DNA from: Myxococcota bacterium
Lineage (GTDB): Bacteria > Myxococcota > Polyangia > GCA-2747355 > JAKLHH01
DNA: 7,343 bases
Direction: 5' to 3'
Assembly (NCBI GenBank): GCA_022710245.1
Contig: JAKLHH010000356.1
Location: 1-7,343, forward strand
Of this stretch, positions 1 to 6,560 are shown piece after piece. The position numbers and the translations under genes were made by a program. The notes beneath the pieces are model-generated. The model was not told where the DNA came from, searched no databases, and worked only from the letters and a program-made list of their open reading frames with translations. How positions within the stretch are numbered: the stretch's first letter is position 1; each line of letters opens with the position of its first letter.

Positions 1-1
1 C

Positions 2-3000
2 CCGAGCGGCGTCGTCTATGACGCGTCGGGCGGCGGCGCGGTGGCCGGCGCGCAGGTCTTCCTCCACTACGACAAGACCGACGCGGCCTCGCCGGGCGCG
101 CTGGTCCCGACCGGGCTCCTCGGCCCCGGGCAGCAGGGCCAGACCACCGACGCGACGGGCTTCTACCGCTTCGACGTGCAGCGCGGGCGCGCCTACCAGC
201 TCCGCGTGGTGCCGCCCTCGGGCACGTTGCAGTTCCCCTCGGCGCTGATCCCGGCCACCGAGGGGTTCGCGGTGACCGGCGCCGAGCACGAGGTGGTCCC
301 CGACGATCTCCCCGATCCGAAGAAGCAGGGGGCGAAGCTCACCTACTACCTGCGCTTCAAGGTGGCGAGCGACGCTGACGCGATCTTCAACAACCACCTG
401 CCGCTCGATCCGCTCTCCTCGCTGATCCGGCTGGAGAAGCGCGCCGACCGGCGCCGCGCCAGCCTCGGCGACCTGGTCACCTACACCATCACCGTCGAGA
501 ACCGCTCGACGCGCGAGTTCCTCCTGCCCGGCGCGCAGGCGGGGATCGAGGACCTGCTCCCGCGCGGGCTCCGGCTCCTCGCCGGGACGAGCCGCAAGAT
601 CCGGCGACCGCGCTCGGGCGCCGCCTGCGTCAGCCCCGAGCAGGCGAGCAAGGATCTCGACGGGTCGGCCGCCTGCGTCGCCACCCTGGAGCCGACCCGC
701 GCCACCTCGCAGGTGCTGCGCTTCGGCCCCTTCCCGCTCGGCGCCGGCGAGTCGGTGCGGCTGGTCTACGGGGTCGCGGTGGGGCTCGACACGCGCCAGG
801 GCCTCTACACGAACCGGGCGATCCTCCGCGACAACGGCTTCGCCTCCGACCTCTCCAACCCCGGCGAGGCGATCCTCGAGGTCGCGCCCGACCCCGATCT
901 CGACCAGGGCCTGCTCCTCGGCAAGGTCTTCTGCGATCTGAACGGCGACGGCCGCCAGAGCAAGGGCGAGCGCGGGATCTTCGGCGCCCGCGTCTACCTC
1001 GACAACGGCAGCTACGCGGTCACCGACGAGACGGGCAAGTACCACCTGCGCAACATCAACCCGGGGCTCCACCTGCTCAAGGTGGACGCGAACACGCTCC
1101 CCGCGGGGAGCCGCATCACCTCGGACGTCTCGCGGGTGGTCCAGCTCACGCGCGGCCTCCCGGCGAAGGTGAACTTCGCGGCGAGCTGCCGCGAGAACTG
1201 GGTGCCCGTGCAGAAGGTCGAGCTGAAGCCGGTCAAGGCCGCGGCGAAGGGGGCGCCGGCGCGCAAGCTCGTGGTCCCGGGGCTGAGCCTCGCCGGCGAC
1301 GCGCGCGCCCTGCGGCTCAGCGTCGACGGGCGGCCAGTGCCGACCCACGACGTGGAGCTCGAGCTCCTCGCGGCGCGGCGGTCCGCCCGCGCCGGCGCCG
1401 GGGTGCTCGCGCTCCGACGCGACCCGCGTGGGCTCCTCGCGCCGGCGCTGGTCCTCGACCTCGCGGTGCGGGGCCCCCCGATCCGCGGCTGGACGCTGAG
1501 CGTCTGGCGCCTCCGCGCCGGCCAGCGCGAGGTGGTGCGCCGCTTCTCGGGGACGGGCCACCCGCCGGCGCAGCTGCTCTGGGACGGCGCGCTCGCGGGC
1601 CGGCCCATCCTCGCGCGCGGGGCGCTCTACGAGGCGCAGCTCGAGGTGCTCGGCTTCCTCGGCGAGGGCGGCGCCTCGGCGCTCCGGCGCTTCACCGTCG
1701 ACTGGACCCACGCGGGGCCGGCGGCGTCCAGCGCGGCCGAGCCGCAGGCCACCGTCGACGGCGCCCCGGTCGGCCTGGACGCGCGGCACCGCTTCGTGCG
1801 CGTCCTCGGCCGGCTCTCGAAGCACCCGCCGCTGGTCGAGCTGCGGCGCGGCGACGGCAAGAGCACCTGGCTCGCCATCGGCGGCGCGACCCAGCCGCTC
1901 GACGACGACTCGCTGGAGAAGGTGAAGGTCGTGGGGAACCTGGGGACGCCCTCGCTCTCCATCGACGGGCGCCTGGTCGATGCCTCGCTCCTCGCGGTGC
2001 GGCTCGAGGGGCCCAAGGACGGCACGCTCTCCGCGCTCAAGAGCGGGCGCCTGCGCGCGCCCGCCGAGCTGACGCCGGTGCACGGCGGCACCATCGTGCG
2101 CCGCTGGACGCTGCGCCTGCGCGAGGCCGCGGGCAAGCGAGAGCGCACGCTGAGCGGCACCGGCCAGCCGCCGAGCCCGCTCCTCTGGGACGGCGCCGCC
2201 GACGACGGCGCGCCGATGGTGGAGCCGGGCGGCGCCTACCTGGCGCAGCTCTCCGTCGAGGACGCGCAGGGGAACCTGGGCCAGTCTGCGCGGCTCGTCC
2301 TGCGCGCGCCGTCGGCCGTGGCCTTCTCCTCGCTCAAGCTGCAAAGCCGCCAGCTCTTCGACGCGAAGACGGGCGCGGTCACCTTCCCGTCGCGAACCCA
2401 GCTCCGGGCCGCGCTGCGCCTCCTCGGCAAGCGCCCGCCGAGCGAGCGCTACCGCGTCACCGTGCGCGTCGCGCCGCCGGTGACCTGGGGCTCGGAGCGC
2501 TGGGCCGGCCTCCTCCGCTCGGTGCAGGACGGCCTCACCTCGCTCTTCAAGAAGGCGGGCGTCGACCCCGCGCGCGTCGAGCTCACCGTGGGTGCGCTCC
2601 CGCTCCCGGCCGCGCCGGTGACGCCGAAGGGCGAGCGCGCGCCGAAGCTGGTGCGCCAGGAGAGCCTCTACCTCGACGTGGTGCCGCCGCCTCCGGTGCT
2701 GCCGGCCAGCGAGGTCCCGCGCGTCCTCGTCGACGGCGAGCAGCTCCCGTTGAAGGGGGACGGGAGCTTCGAGGCCTGGGTCAAGGTGAACCTCGGCTCC
2801 GCGCTGGTCATCGATCTCCGCGACGCCGCGGGGCGGCGCGCGGTGATCCTGCACCCGACCAAGCCGCGCACCCGGGTGCCGACCTCGCGGCTCGAGTCGA
2901 TGGCGCCGACGCGCGTGGCGGCGGGCGGGGCGCGGGCGGGCACGGCCGCGGGGACCCTGAGCCTGCGCATGCGAGGTGGCCCGACCGTCGAGGTGCGCCT

Positions 3001-6000
3001 CGCCCAGGCCGATGATCACGAGACCCCAGCTGCGGGCGCAGCCTCGTGGCCGGCAGAGCTGCCGGGCTCTACCTCGAAGCCAGCGGGCGCGCCGGGAGCC
3101 GCGGCGGCGAGGCCCGCTGCTGGCACGGCTCCCGGTCCGGCGACGAGGGCGGCGGCCGCGGAGGCCCCGGCCTCACGCGCGGCCCCGGCCGTGTCCTCGC
3201 CAGCCTCGAGCCCGGCCAGCGCCCCGGCCGAGCTCCGCTTCGGCGAGGACGAGCTCGAGCGCGCCTTCGGCAAGCGCGCGCCCGCGCCGGCCTCGCGCCC
3301 CGCCGCGCCGCCGCCCGTCGTCGCTGCCGCGCAGCTCAGCGTCGACCTGCCGCCGCAGGGCGCGGTGCTGAAGGCGCAGGAGCTCGCGCTCCGCGGCCGC
3401 ACGCACCCGGAGAACCAGGTCACCGTGAACGGCGCCGCGGTCACCCTCGGCCAGGACGGCAGCTTCCACCACCTGGTGAAGCTCCCCATCGGCAAGAGCG
3501 AGCTCGTCATCCGCGCGCTCGATCGGCAGGGCAACCAGGGGACCATCCGCTGGCCGGTGGAGGTCTCCGACCGCGCGCTCTTCCTGATGGCGCTCGCCGA
3601 CGGCGCGATCGGCCAGGTGGGCGCCGAGCTCGAGGGTGACACCGACCAGACGCGCCTCGAGGCCGGCCGCGTGATGCTGCACGGCCGCGCGGTCGTCTAC
3701 CTGAAGGGCCGCATCCAGGGCAAGCGCCTCTTCAAGGACTACTTCGTCACCGCCCACGTCGACACCGCGAAGCAGCGCGAGCTCGAGGACTTCTTCGATC
3801 AGGTGATCGACCCGAACCGCTTCTACCCGGTCTACGGCGACAGCGCGCAGGAGGTGCGGGACGTCAACGCGCGCGACAAGTACTACCTCCTCGTCGAGGC
3901 GGACCGCTCGTCGCTGATCGTCGGCAACTTCACGGCGGGCCTCAAGGGGATCGAGCTGCTCCGCTACGACCGCACCCTCTACGGCGCCAAGGTCGACTTC
4001 GACAAGACCTTCTTCAAGGGCAAGCTCCGCCAGCAGGCGAAGGCCTTCGTCAGCCGCGACGACGCCCGCCTCGCGCGCGACCACAACGTCCTCCGCGCGA
4101 CGGGCGGCTCCATCTACTACCTGCGCCACGGCGAGGTGCTGGTGGGGAGCGAGCGGATCAACCTGGTCGTCCGCGAGCGCGACACCGGCCTCGTCCTCGC
4201 CACGCTGGCCAAGGCGCGCGACGTCGACTACGTGATCGACTACCCGGGCGGCCGGCTCCTCTTCAAGTCGCCGGTGCCGAGCGTGGCCGACGCGAGCTTC
4301 GGCGTCTCCAACCCGGCCTTCAGCATCTCGACGATGGCCGGCCACCCGGTCTACGTCGAGGTCGACTACGAGTACACGCGCTCGAGCGAGCTCGGCTCGG
4401 GTGCCTGGGGCGTGCAGGTCAAGGACACCCTCTTCGACGTCCTCACCCTCGGCGCCAGCTACGTCGAGGAGAGCCGCAACGCCGAGGCCGGCGCCAGCTA
4501 CCGCCTCTACGGCGGCGAGCTGACGCTGCGCCACGGCAAGGCGAGCAGCGTCAGCTTCGAATACGCGCGCTCGCAGTCCTACGACGTGCAGAACTTCCTC
4601 TCCGAGGACGGCGGCGTCAGCTACCTCTCGATGAACCAGACCGCGCTCCTCAGCGCCGACCAGCGCGCGACCGACTCGAACGCCTACAAGGTCACCGCGG
4701 CGATGGAGCTCTCCGACTTCTTCAAGCGGGTCAAGCCGGAGACCCTGAAGGCGCAGGGCTACTTCAGCAAGCTCGACCGCGGCTTCTTCTCCGACGGGAC
4801 CATCCTCGAGCAGGGCCGGATGAAGTACGGCGGCGCGGTGGAGTGGCAGCTGCGCGACGACGACCGCCTGACGCTCCGCCACGACGGCGCCGTCGCGCTG
4901 CTGCCGCAGATCCCGCTGCCCGGCCAGAAGCTCGACCCGCTCGCGCTGCGCGAGGTGGAGACGGAGCTCTCCCGCCTCCGCTACGAGCTGAAGCGCGGGC
5001 GCTTCGGGCTGCAGGCGGAGTACGCGCACTCGTACCTCCGCGACCCGCTCGCGCAGGGCCTGGAGTCGAACCGCGACACGGTCGGCGTGATGACCAGCTA
5101 CCGCGTGGCGAAGTGGCTGCGCGTCAGCCTCGGCCAGGACGCCATCGTCTACCACTCGGGCAACGACCCGCAGCTCGGCACCGGCGCGCTCGGGCTCGCC
5201 GCCTCGGCGACGGGCGACTGGCGGAACCGCCTCCTCACCACGGTCGGCGCGGCCTTCGGCATCACCAAGAGCCTGGAGGTCGAGCTCGCCGAGTCGGTGC
5301 GCTGGTCGGGCGACAACGCGACCAGCGCCGGCCTGAAGCTGAAGATCTCGGAGACCGCGTCGGTCTACGCGCGCCAGCTCCTCGGCACCGTCGGCGATAC
5401 CTTCACCACGACCTCGGTGGTCGGGGCCGAGGACCGCTTCGGCAAGGCCGGCGCCGGGCGCACCTACGGCGAGTACCAGGTGGAGAGCGGCGCGCTCGGC
5501 CTGCTGAACCGGGCCATCCTCGGCGTCGCCCACACCTGGACCCCGTGGCGGGGCATCGGCTTCACCGGCGGCTACGAGCACCAGCAGGTCTTCGGCGGCC
5601 ACCTCACCGACGGCACGCCGACCGGGGACAACCAGCGCGACGTGGTGCACGTGGGCTTCGAGTACACGCGCCTGCGTCGCCTCAAGCTCTCCAGCACGGC
5701 CGAGCTCCGCTACGACAACGGCTCCGGCGTCCTCGGGCTCAGCCCCACCGCGACCTCGTCGACGGTGCTCGCGCCGAACGTCGACACCCGGCCGGGCCTG
5801 GGCACCAGCACCTACGCGGACCGGCTGACGACCGCGGGGAGCCAGCTCCTGCTCAGCCCGGGCGAGCGCTGGCAGGTGGTGAGCCGGAGCGCGGTCTCCT
5901 GGGGCGCGACCCGCGACCTCACGCTGATGGCCCGCGCGAACTTCTACCGCACCTGGAACCGCACCGAGGACCGCGTGGAGTCCGACGCGCTCGAGCTCGG

Positions 6001-6511
6001 CTTCGGCGCCGCGCTCAGGCCGGTGGAGTGGGACTGGCTCAACGTCCTCTTCAAGTACACGCGCGTCCTCGAGCTGCGCCCGGTGAGCCTGACCGACAAC
6101 CTCTCGCGCCGGCGCATCTACGACGTGCTCTCGCTCTCGCCCATCCTCGAGCTGCCCTGGCACCTGCAGCTCGTCGAGAAGCTCGCCTACAAGCGCGTCG
6201 AGGAGGAGCTCGATCAGCTCCCCGGCACCACCCTGCGCCAGGTCATCCACACGCTGCTCTGGATCAACCGCATCAACTTCCACATCACCGGGCGCCTCGA
6301 CGCCGGCCTCGAGTATCGCTTCCTGCGCATGTTCCTCGCCGGCCAGGGCGACCAGCTGAAGCACGGCGCGCTGATCGAGCTCGGCTACTGGGTGCACCAG
6401 TACGTGCGGATCGGCGCGGGCTACAACTTCTCCAGCTTCACGGACAACGAGTTCTCCGACCAGGACCACGATGCCTCCGGCTTCTTCTTCCGCGTCGTCG
6501 GGCGCTACTGA
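2..6511 (+). CDS. Giant modular outer-membrane beta-barrel protein with N-terminal Ig/SdrD-B/DUF11 domains (5' partial)
   Basis: Residues are numbered from the codon at nt 2. The frame is open to the left edge, and codons 2-40 (PSGVVYDASGGGA) already form the first strand of a domain, so GTG 41 is not the start; the signal peptide and any earlier domains lie upstream. Visible order: carboxypeptidase-regulatory-like sandwich (1-80), IFNNHLPLDP motif (128-137), DUF11-like (141-302), SdrD-B-like (303-396), two FlgD-like Ig modules (440-566, 653-767), short VDG modules (584-627, 908-952), a possible degenerate OmpA-C-like region (778-868), a Pro/Ala linker (1007-1110), an Ig-like module (1111-1188), a conserved region with YPVYGDSA (1275-1282), LYGAKVDF (1326) and DVDYVIDYPGGRLLF (1407), then a C-terminal barrel (1450-2169). 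The only cysteines are C209, C225, C311 and C396. Role inferred: surface scaffold, adhesin or secretion/transport porin. No TonB box or plug is visible. Coding status and OM location are well supported; the exact function is unknown. Confidence 0.93.
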   Translation, partial: PSGVVYDASGGGAVAGAQVFLHYDKTDAASPGALVPTGLLGPGQQGQTTDATGFYRFDVQRGRAYQLRVVPPSGTLQFPSALIPATEGFAVTGAEHEVVPDDLPDPKKQGAKLTYYLRFKVASDADAIFNNHLPLDPLSSLIRLEKRADRRRASLGDLVTYTITVENRSTREFLLPGAQAGIEDLLPRGLRLLAGTSRKIRRPRSGAACVSPEQASKDLDGSAACVATLEPTRATSQVLRFGPFPLGAGESVRLVYGVAVGLDTRQGLYTNRAILRDNGFASDLSNPGEAILEVAPDPDLDQGLLLGKVFCDLNGDGRQSKGERGIFGARVYLDNGSYAVTDETGKYHLRNINPGLHLLKVDANTLPAGSRITSDVSRVVQLTRGLPAKVNFAASCRENWVPVQKVELKPVKAAAKGAPARKLVVPGLSLAGDARALRLSVDGRPVPTHDVELELLAARRSARAGAGVLALRRDPRGLLAPALVLDLAVRGPPIRGWTLSVWRLRAGQREVVRRFSGTGHPPAQLLWDGALAGRPILARGALYEAQLEVLGFLGEGGASALRRFTVDWTHAGPAASSAAEPQATVDGAPVGLDARHRFVRVLGRLSKHPPLVELRRGDGKSTWLAIGGATQPLDDDSLEKVKVVGNLGTPSLSIDGRLVDASLLAVRLEGPKDGTLSALKSGRLRAPAELTPVHGGTIVRRWTLRLREAAGKRERTLSGTGQPPSPLLWDGAADDGAPMVEPGGAYLAQLSVEDAQGNLGQSARLVLRAPSAVAFSSLKLQSRQLFDAKTGAVTFPSRTQLRAALRLLGKRPPSERYRVTVRVAPPVTWGSERWAGLLRSVQDGLTSLFKKAGVDPARVELTVGALPLPAAPVTPKGERAPKLVRQESLYLDVVPPPPVLPASEVPRVLVDGEQLPLKGDGSFEAWVKVNLGSALVIDLRDAAGRRAVILHPTKPRTRVPTSRLESMAPTRVAAGGARAGTAAGTLSLRMRGGPTVEVRLAQADDHETPAAGAASWPAELPGSTSKPAGAPGAAAARPAAGTAPGPATRAAAAEAPASRAAPAVSSPASSPASAPAELRFGEDELERAFGKRAPAPASRPAAPPPVVAAAQLSVDLPPQGAVLKAQELALRGRTHPENQVTVNGAAVTLGQDGSFHHLVKLPIGKSELVIRALDRQGNQGTIRWPVEVSDRALFLMALADGAIGQVGAELEGDTDQTRLEAGRVMLHGRAVVYLKGRIQGKRLFKDYFVTAHVDTAKQRELEDFFDQVIDPNRFYPVYGDSAQEVRDVNARDKYYLLVEADRSSLIVGNFTAGLKGIELLRYDRTLYGAKVDFDKTFFKGKLRQQAKAFVSRDDARLARDHNVLRATGGSIYYLRHGEVLVGSERINLVVRERDTGLVLATLAKARDVDYVIDYPGGRLLFKSPVPSVADASFGVSNPAFSISTMAGHPVYVEVDYEYTRSSELGSGAWGVQVKDTLFDVLTLGASYVEESRNAEAGASYRLYGGELTLRHGKASSVSFEYARSQSYDVQNFLSEDGGVSYLSMNQTALLSADQRATDSNAYKVTAAMELSDFFKRVKPETLKAQGYFSKLDRGFFSDGTILEQGRMKYGGAVEWQLRDDDRLTLRHDGAVALLPQIPLPGQKLDPLALREVETELSRLRYELKRGRFGLQAEYAHSYLRDPLAQGLESNRDTVGVMTSYRVAKWLRVSLGQDAIVYHSGNDPQLGTGALGLAASATGDWRNRLLTTVGAAFGITKSLEVELAESVRWSGDNATSAGLKLKISETASVYARQLLGTVGDTFTTTSVVGAEDRFGKAGAGRTYGEYQVESGALGLLNRAILGVAHTWTPWRGIGFTGGYEHQQVFGGHLTDGTPTGDNQRDVVHVGFEYTRLRRLKLSSTAELRYDNGSGVLGLSPTATSSTVLAPNVDTRPGLGTSTYADRLTTAGSQLLLSPGERWQVVSRSAVSWGATRDLTLMARANFYRTWNRTEDRVESDALELGFGAALRPVEWDWLNVLFKYTRVLELRPVSLTDNLSRRRIYDVLSLSPILELPWHLQLVEKLAYKRVEEELDQLPGTTLRQVIHTLLWINRINFHITGRLDAGLEYRFLRMFLAGQGDQLKHGALIELGYWVHQYVRIGAGYNFSSFTDNEFSDQDHDASGFFFRVVGRY
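422..907 (+). other. DUF11-type repeat domain within the giant protein
   Basis: Residues 141-302. The segment begins LIRLEKRADRRRASLGDLVTY and continues TITVENRS, the usual 'K.a....v..GD.vtYtitv.N' opening of DUF11 repeats found in cell-surface proteins. It is followed by DLLPRGLRLLAGT, matching the 'D.lP.gl.~v.g' position, and later a hydrophobic YGVAV strand and LYTNRAIL. C209 and C225 sit in an insert rich in small residues and could form a disulfide in the oxidising envelope. The domain is probably a structural beta-sandwich. Family assignment is by motif memory and has not been searched. Confidence 0.7.
908..1189 (+). other. SdrD-B-like domain with EF-hand-like calcium loop
   Basis: Residues 303-396. 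GKVFCDLNGDGRQSKGE carries a DxNxDGxxxxxE loop (D312, N314, D316, E323), the typical opening of SdrD B-type repeats, followed by GIFGARVYLDNGSYAVTDE and TGKYHLRNINPGLHLLKVD, which match the 'G..V.l...g....TD..G.Y.f..l.pG.Y.v.v' pattern. Such domains are rod-like surface modules that calcium often stiffens. C311 precedes the loop and C396 ends the domain, so the pair could be a clamp. Calcium binding is inferred from the ligand pattern only. Confidence 0.75.
1319..1699 (+). repeat. FlgD-like Ig module, copy A (protein-level repeat)
   Basis: Residues 440-566. The module runs from SVDGRPV (440) through GWTLSVWR (496), RRFSGTGHPPAQLLWDG and ALYEAQLEVLG to RRFTV (566). The W-x-L strand, SGTG-x-PP, LLWDG and Y-x-AQL order fits the Ig fold seen in FlgD-like domains, where 'W.G.d..G..v..G.Y...l' is typical. 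Copy B at 1958-2302 repeats the same order; the WTL tryptophans are at nt 1490 and 2105. The repeat is clear at protein level but diverged at DNA level, so the duplication is old. Confidence 0.7.
1958..2302 (+). repeat. FlgD-like Ig module, copy B (protein-level repeat)
   Basis: Residues 653-767. It starts SIDGRLV (653), then RRWTLRLRE (700), TLSGTGQPPSPLLWDG, a two-residue-longer acidic turn, GGAYLAQLSVEDAQGN and ARLVL (767). It matches copy A motif for motif and keeps the W, SGTG-x-PP and LLWDG landmarks. Between the copies lies a short VDG-type module (residues 584-627). These are likely rod or spacer domains of the exposed or periplasmic stalk. Confidence 0.7.
2333..2605 (+). other. Possible degenerate OmpA-C-like region
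   Basis: Residues 778-868. The order LQSRQLFDAKTGAVTF, a helix RTQLRAALRLLGKR, a strand RYRVTVRVAP, a helix ERWAGLLRSVQDGLTSLFKK, then AGVDPARVELTVGAL follows the beta-alpha-beta-alpha-beta layout of OmpA C-terminal peptidoglycan-binding domains. The usual G-H-T-D turn and the following N..LS..RA diaminopimelate-binding residues are absent, so peptidoglycan binding is unlikely. The resemblance could be coincidental; a structure prediction would decide. Confidence 0.35.
3020..3331 (+). other. Pro/Ala/Ser-rich disordered linker
   Basis: Residues 1007-1110, dominated by Ala, Pro, Ser, Gly and Thr and interrupted by one short charged amphipathic segment (LRFGEDELERAFGKR, nt 3233-3277). It separates the N-terminal domains from the last Ig-like module and the barrel and is probably an extended flexible tether. 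Codon choice differs from the flanks: 13 of the 59 codons at 3026-3202 end in A or T (CCA, GCT, GCA, TCT, GGA, GGT, TCA), far more than in neighbouring stretches. Confidence 0.8.
3332..4348 (+). other. Ig-like module and conserved pre-barrel region
   Basis: Residues 1111-1449. An Ig-like module (VTVNGAAVTLGQDGSFHHLV, then LPIGKSELVIRALDRQGNQG) is followed by DRALFLMALADGAIGQV and by beta-rich sequence with the landmarks FYPVYGDSA (1274-1282), SLIVGNF (1304), LRYDRTLYGAKVDF and DVDYVIDYPGGRLLFKSP (1407). These YGD, LYGAK and DYxIDYxxGRxxF landmarks recall a region found in large proteobacterial outer-membrane proteins that also carry DUF11 and SdrD-B domains. This is from memory of the family, not a search. 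It may form the first strands of the barrel or a periplasmic plug-like domain. Confidence 0.6.
4349..6508 (+). other. C-terminal outer-membrane beta-barrel
   Basis: Residues 1450-2169. There is a long succession of 8-14-residue strands with alternating polar and apolar residues, separated by short turns and longer polar loops, starting VYVEVDYEYTRS and including SSVSFEYARSQSY, FGLQAEYAHSYLRD, VVHVGFEYTRLRRL, LDAGLEYRFLRMFL and YVRIGAGYNFSSF. Aromatic residues cluster at strand ends as in a membrane girdle. The chain ends GFFFRVVGRY, a beta-signal-like final strand with a C-terminal aromatic (Tyr instead of the commoner Phe), which the BAM complex would recognise. The length suggests a large barrel of more than 20 strands. 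There are no cysteines in this part. Confidence 0.85.
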
Positions 6512-6560
6512 CCCGGATGCGGCTGCCTCCTCCCTCAGCGTCGTCGTCGGGCGCTACTGA
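6493..6560 (+). repeat. Pair of 19-bp perfect direct repeats at the gene junction
   Basis: cgtcgtcgggcgctactga occurs at 6493-6511 and again at 6542-6560, offset by 49 nt, with a 30-nt spacer holding the next gene's ATG. The first copy encodes the VVGRY-stop end of the outer-membrane protein. The second lies in the first codons of the downstream gene, read in another frame as SSSGATE. The second copy is preceded by an extra CGT, giving a short CGT run (6539-6549). The flanks differ, so it looks like a small partial duplication of the gene end. An assembly artefact cannot be excluded from one sequence. Confidence 0.9.

Noticed and set aside
41..43. GTG as the start of the giant gene
   Set aside because: The preceding 13 in-frame codons continue the same beta-sandwich domain, there is no signal peptide after it, and no ribosome site precedes it. 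The gene begins outside the window.
2976..3642. Several overlapping open frames on both strands across the Pro/Ala linker
   Set aside because: All are Arg/Pro/Ala-rich readings of low-complexity GC-rich DNA. The giant gene's own frame continues uninterrupted through the region into well-patterned sequence.
3173..6469. Long antisense open frame (1098 codons) opposite the barrel half of the giant gene
   Set aside because: It is codon-aligned with the sense gene, so it stays open simply because the sense strand lacks TTA, CTA and TCA codons. It ends exactly at the TCA serine codon 3173-3175 in the linker. Its product is a low-complexity Ala/Val/Glu/Leu/Arg/Asp mix with no recognisable domain.
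6512..6541. Possible terminator or promoter between the two genes
   Set aside because: The gap is only 5 nt to the ATG. No GC-rich hairpin followed by a T-run and no -35/-10 pair can be seen.
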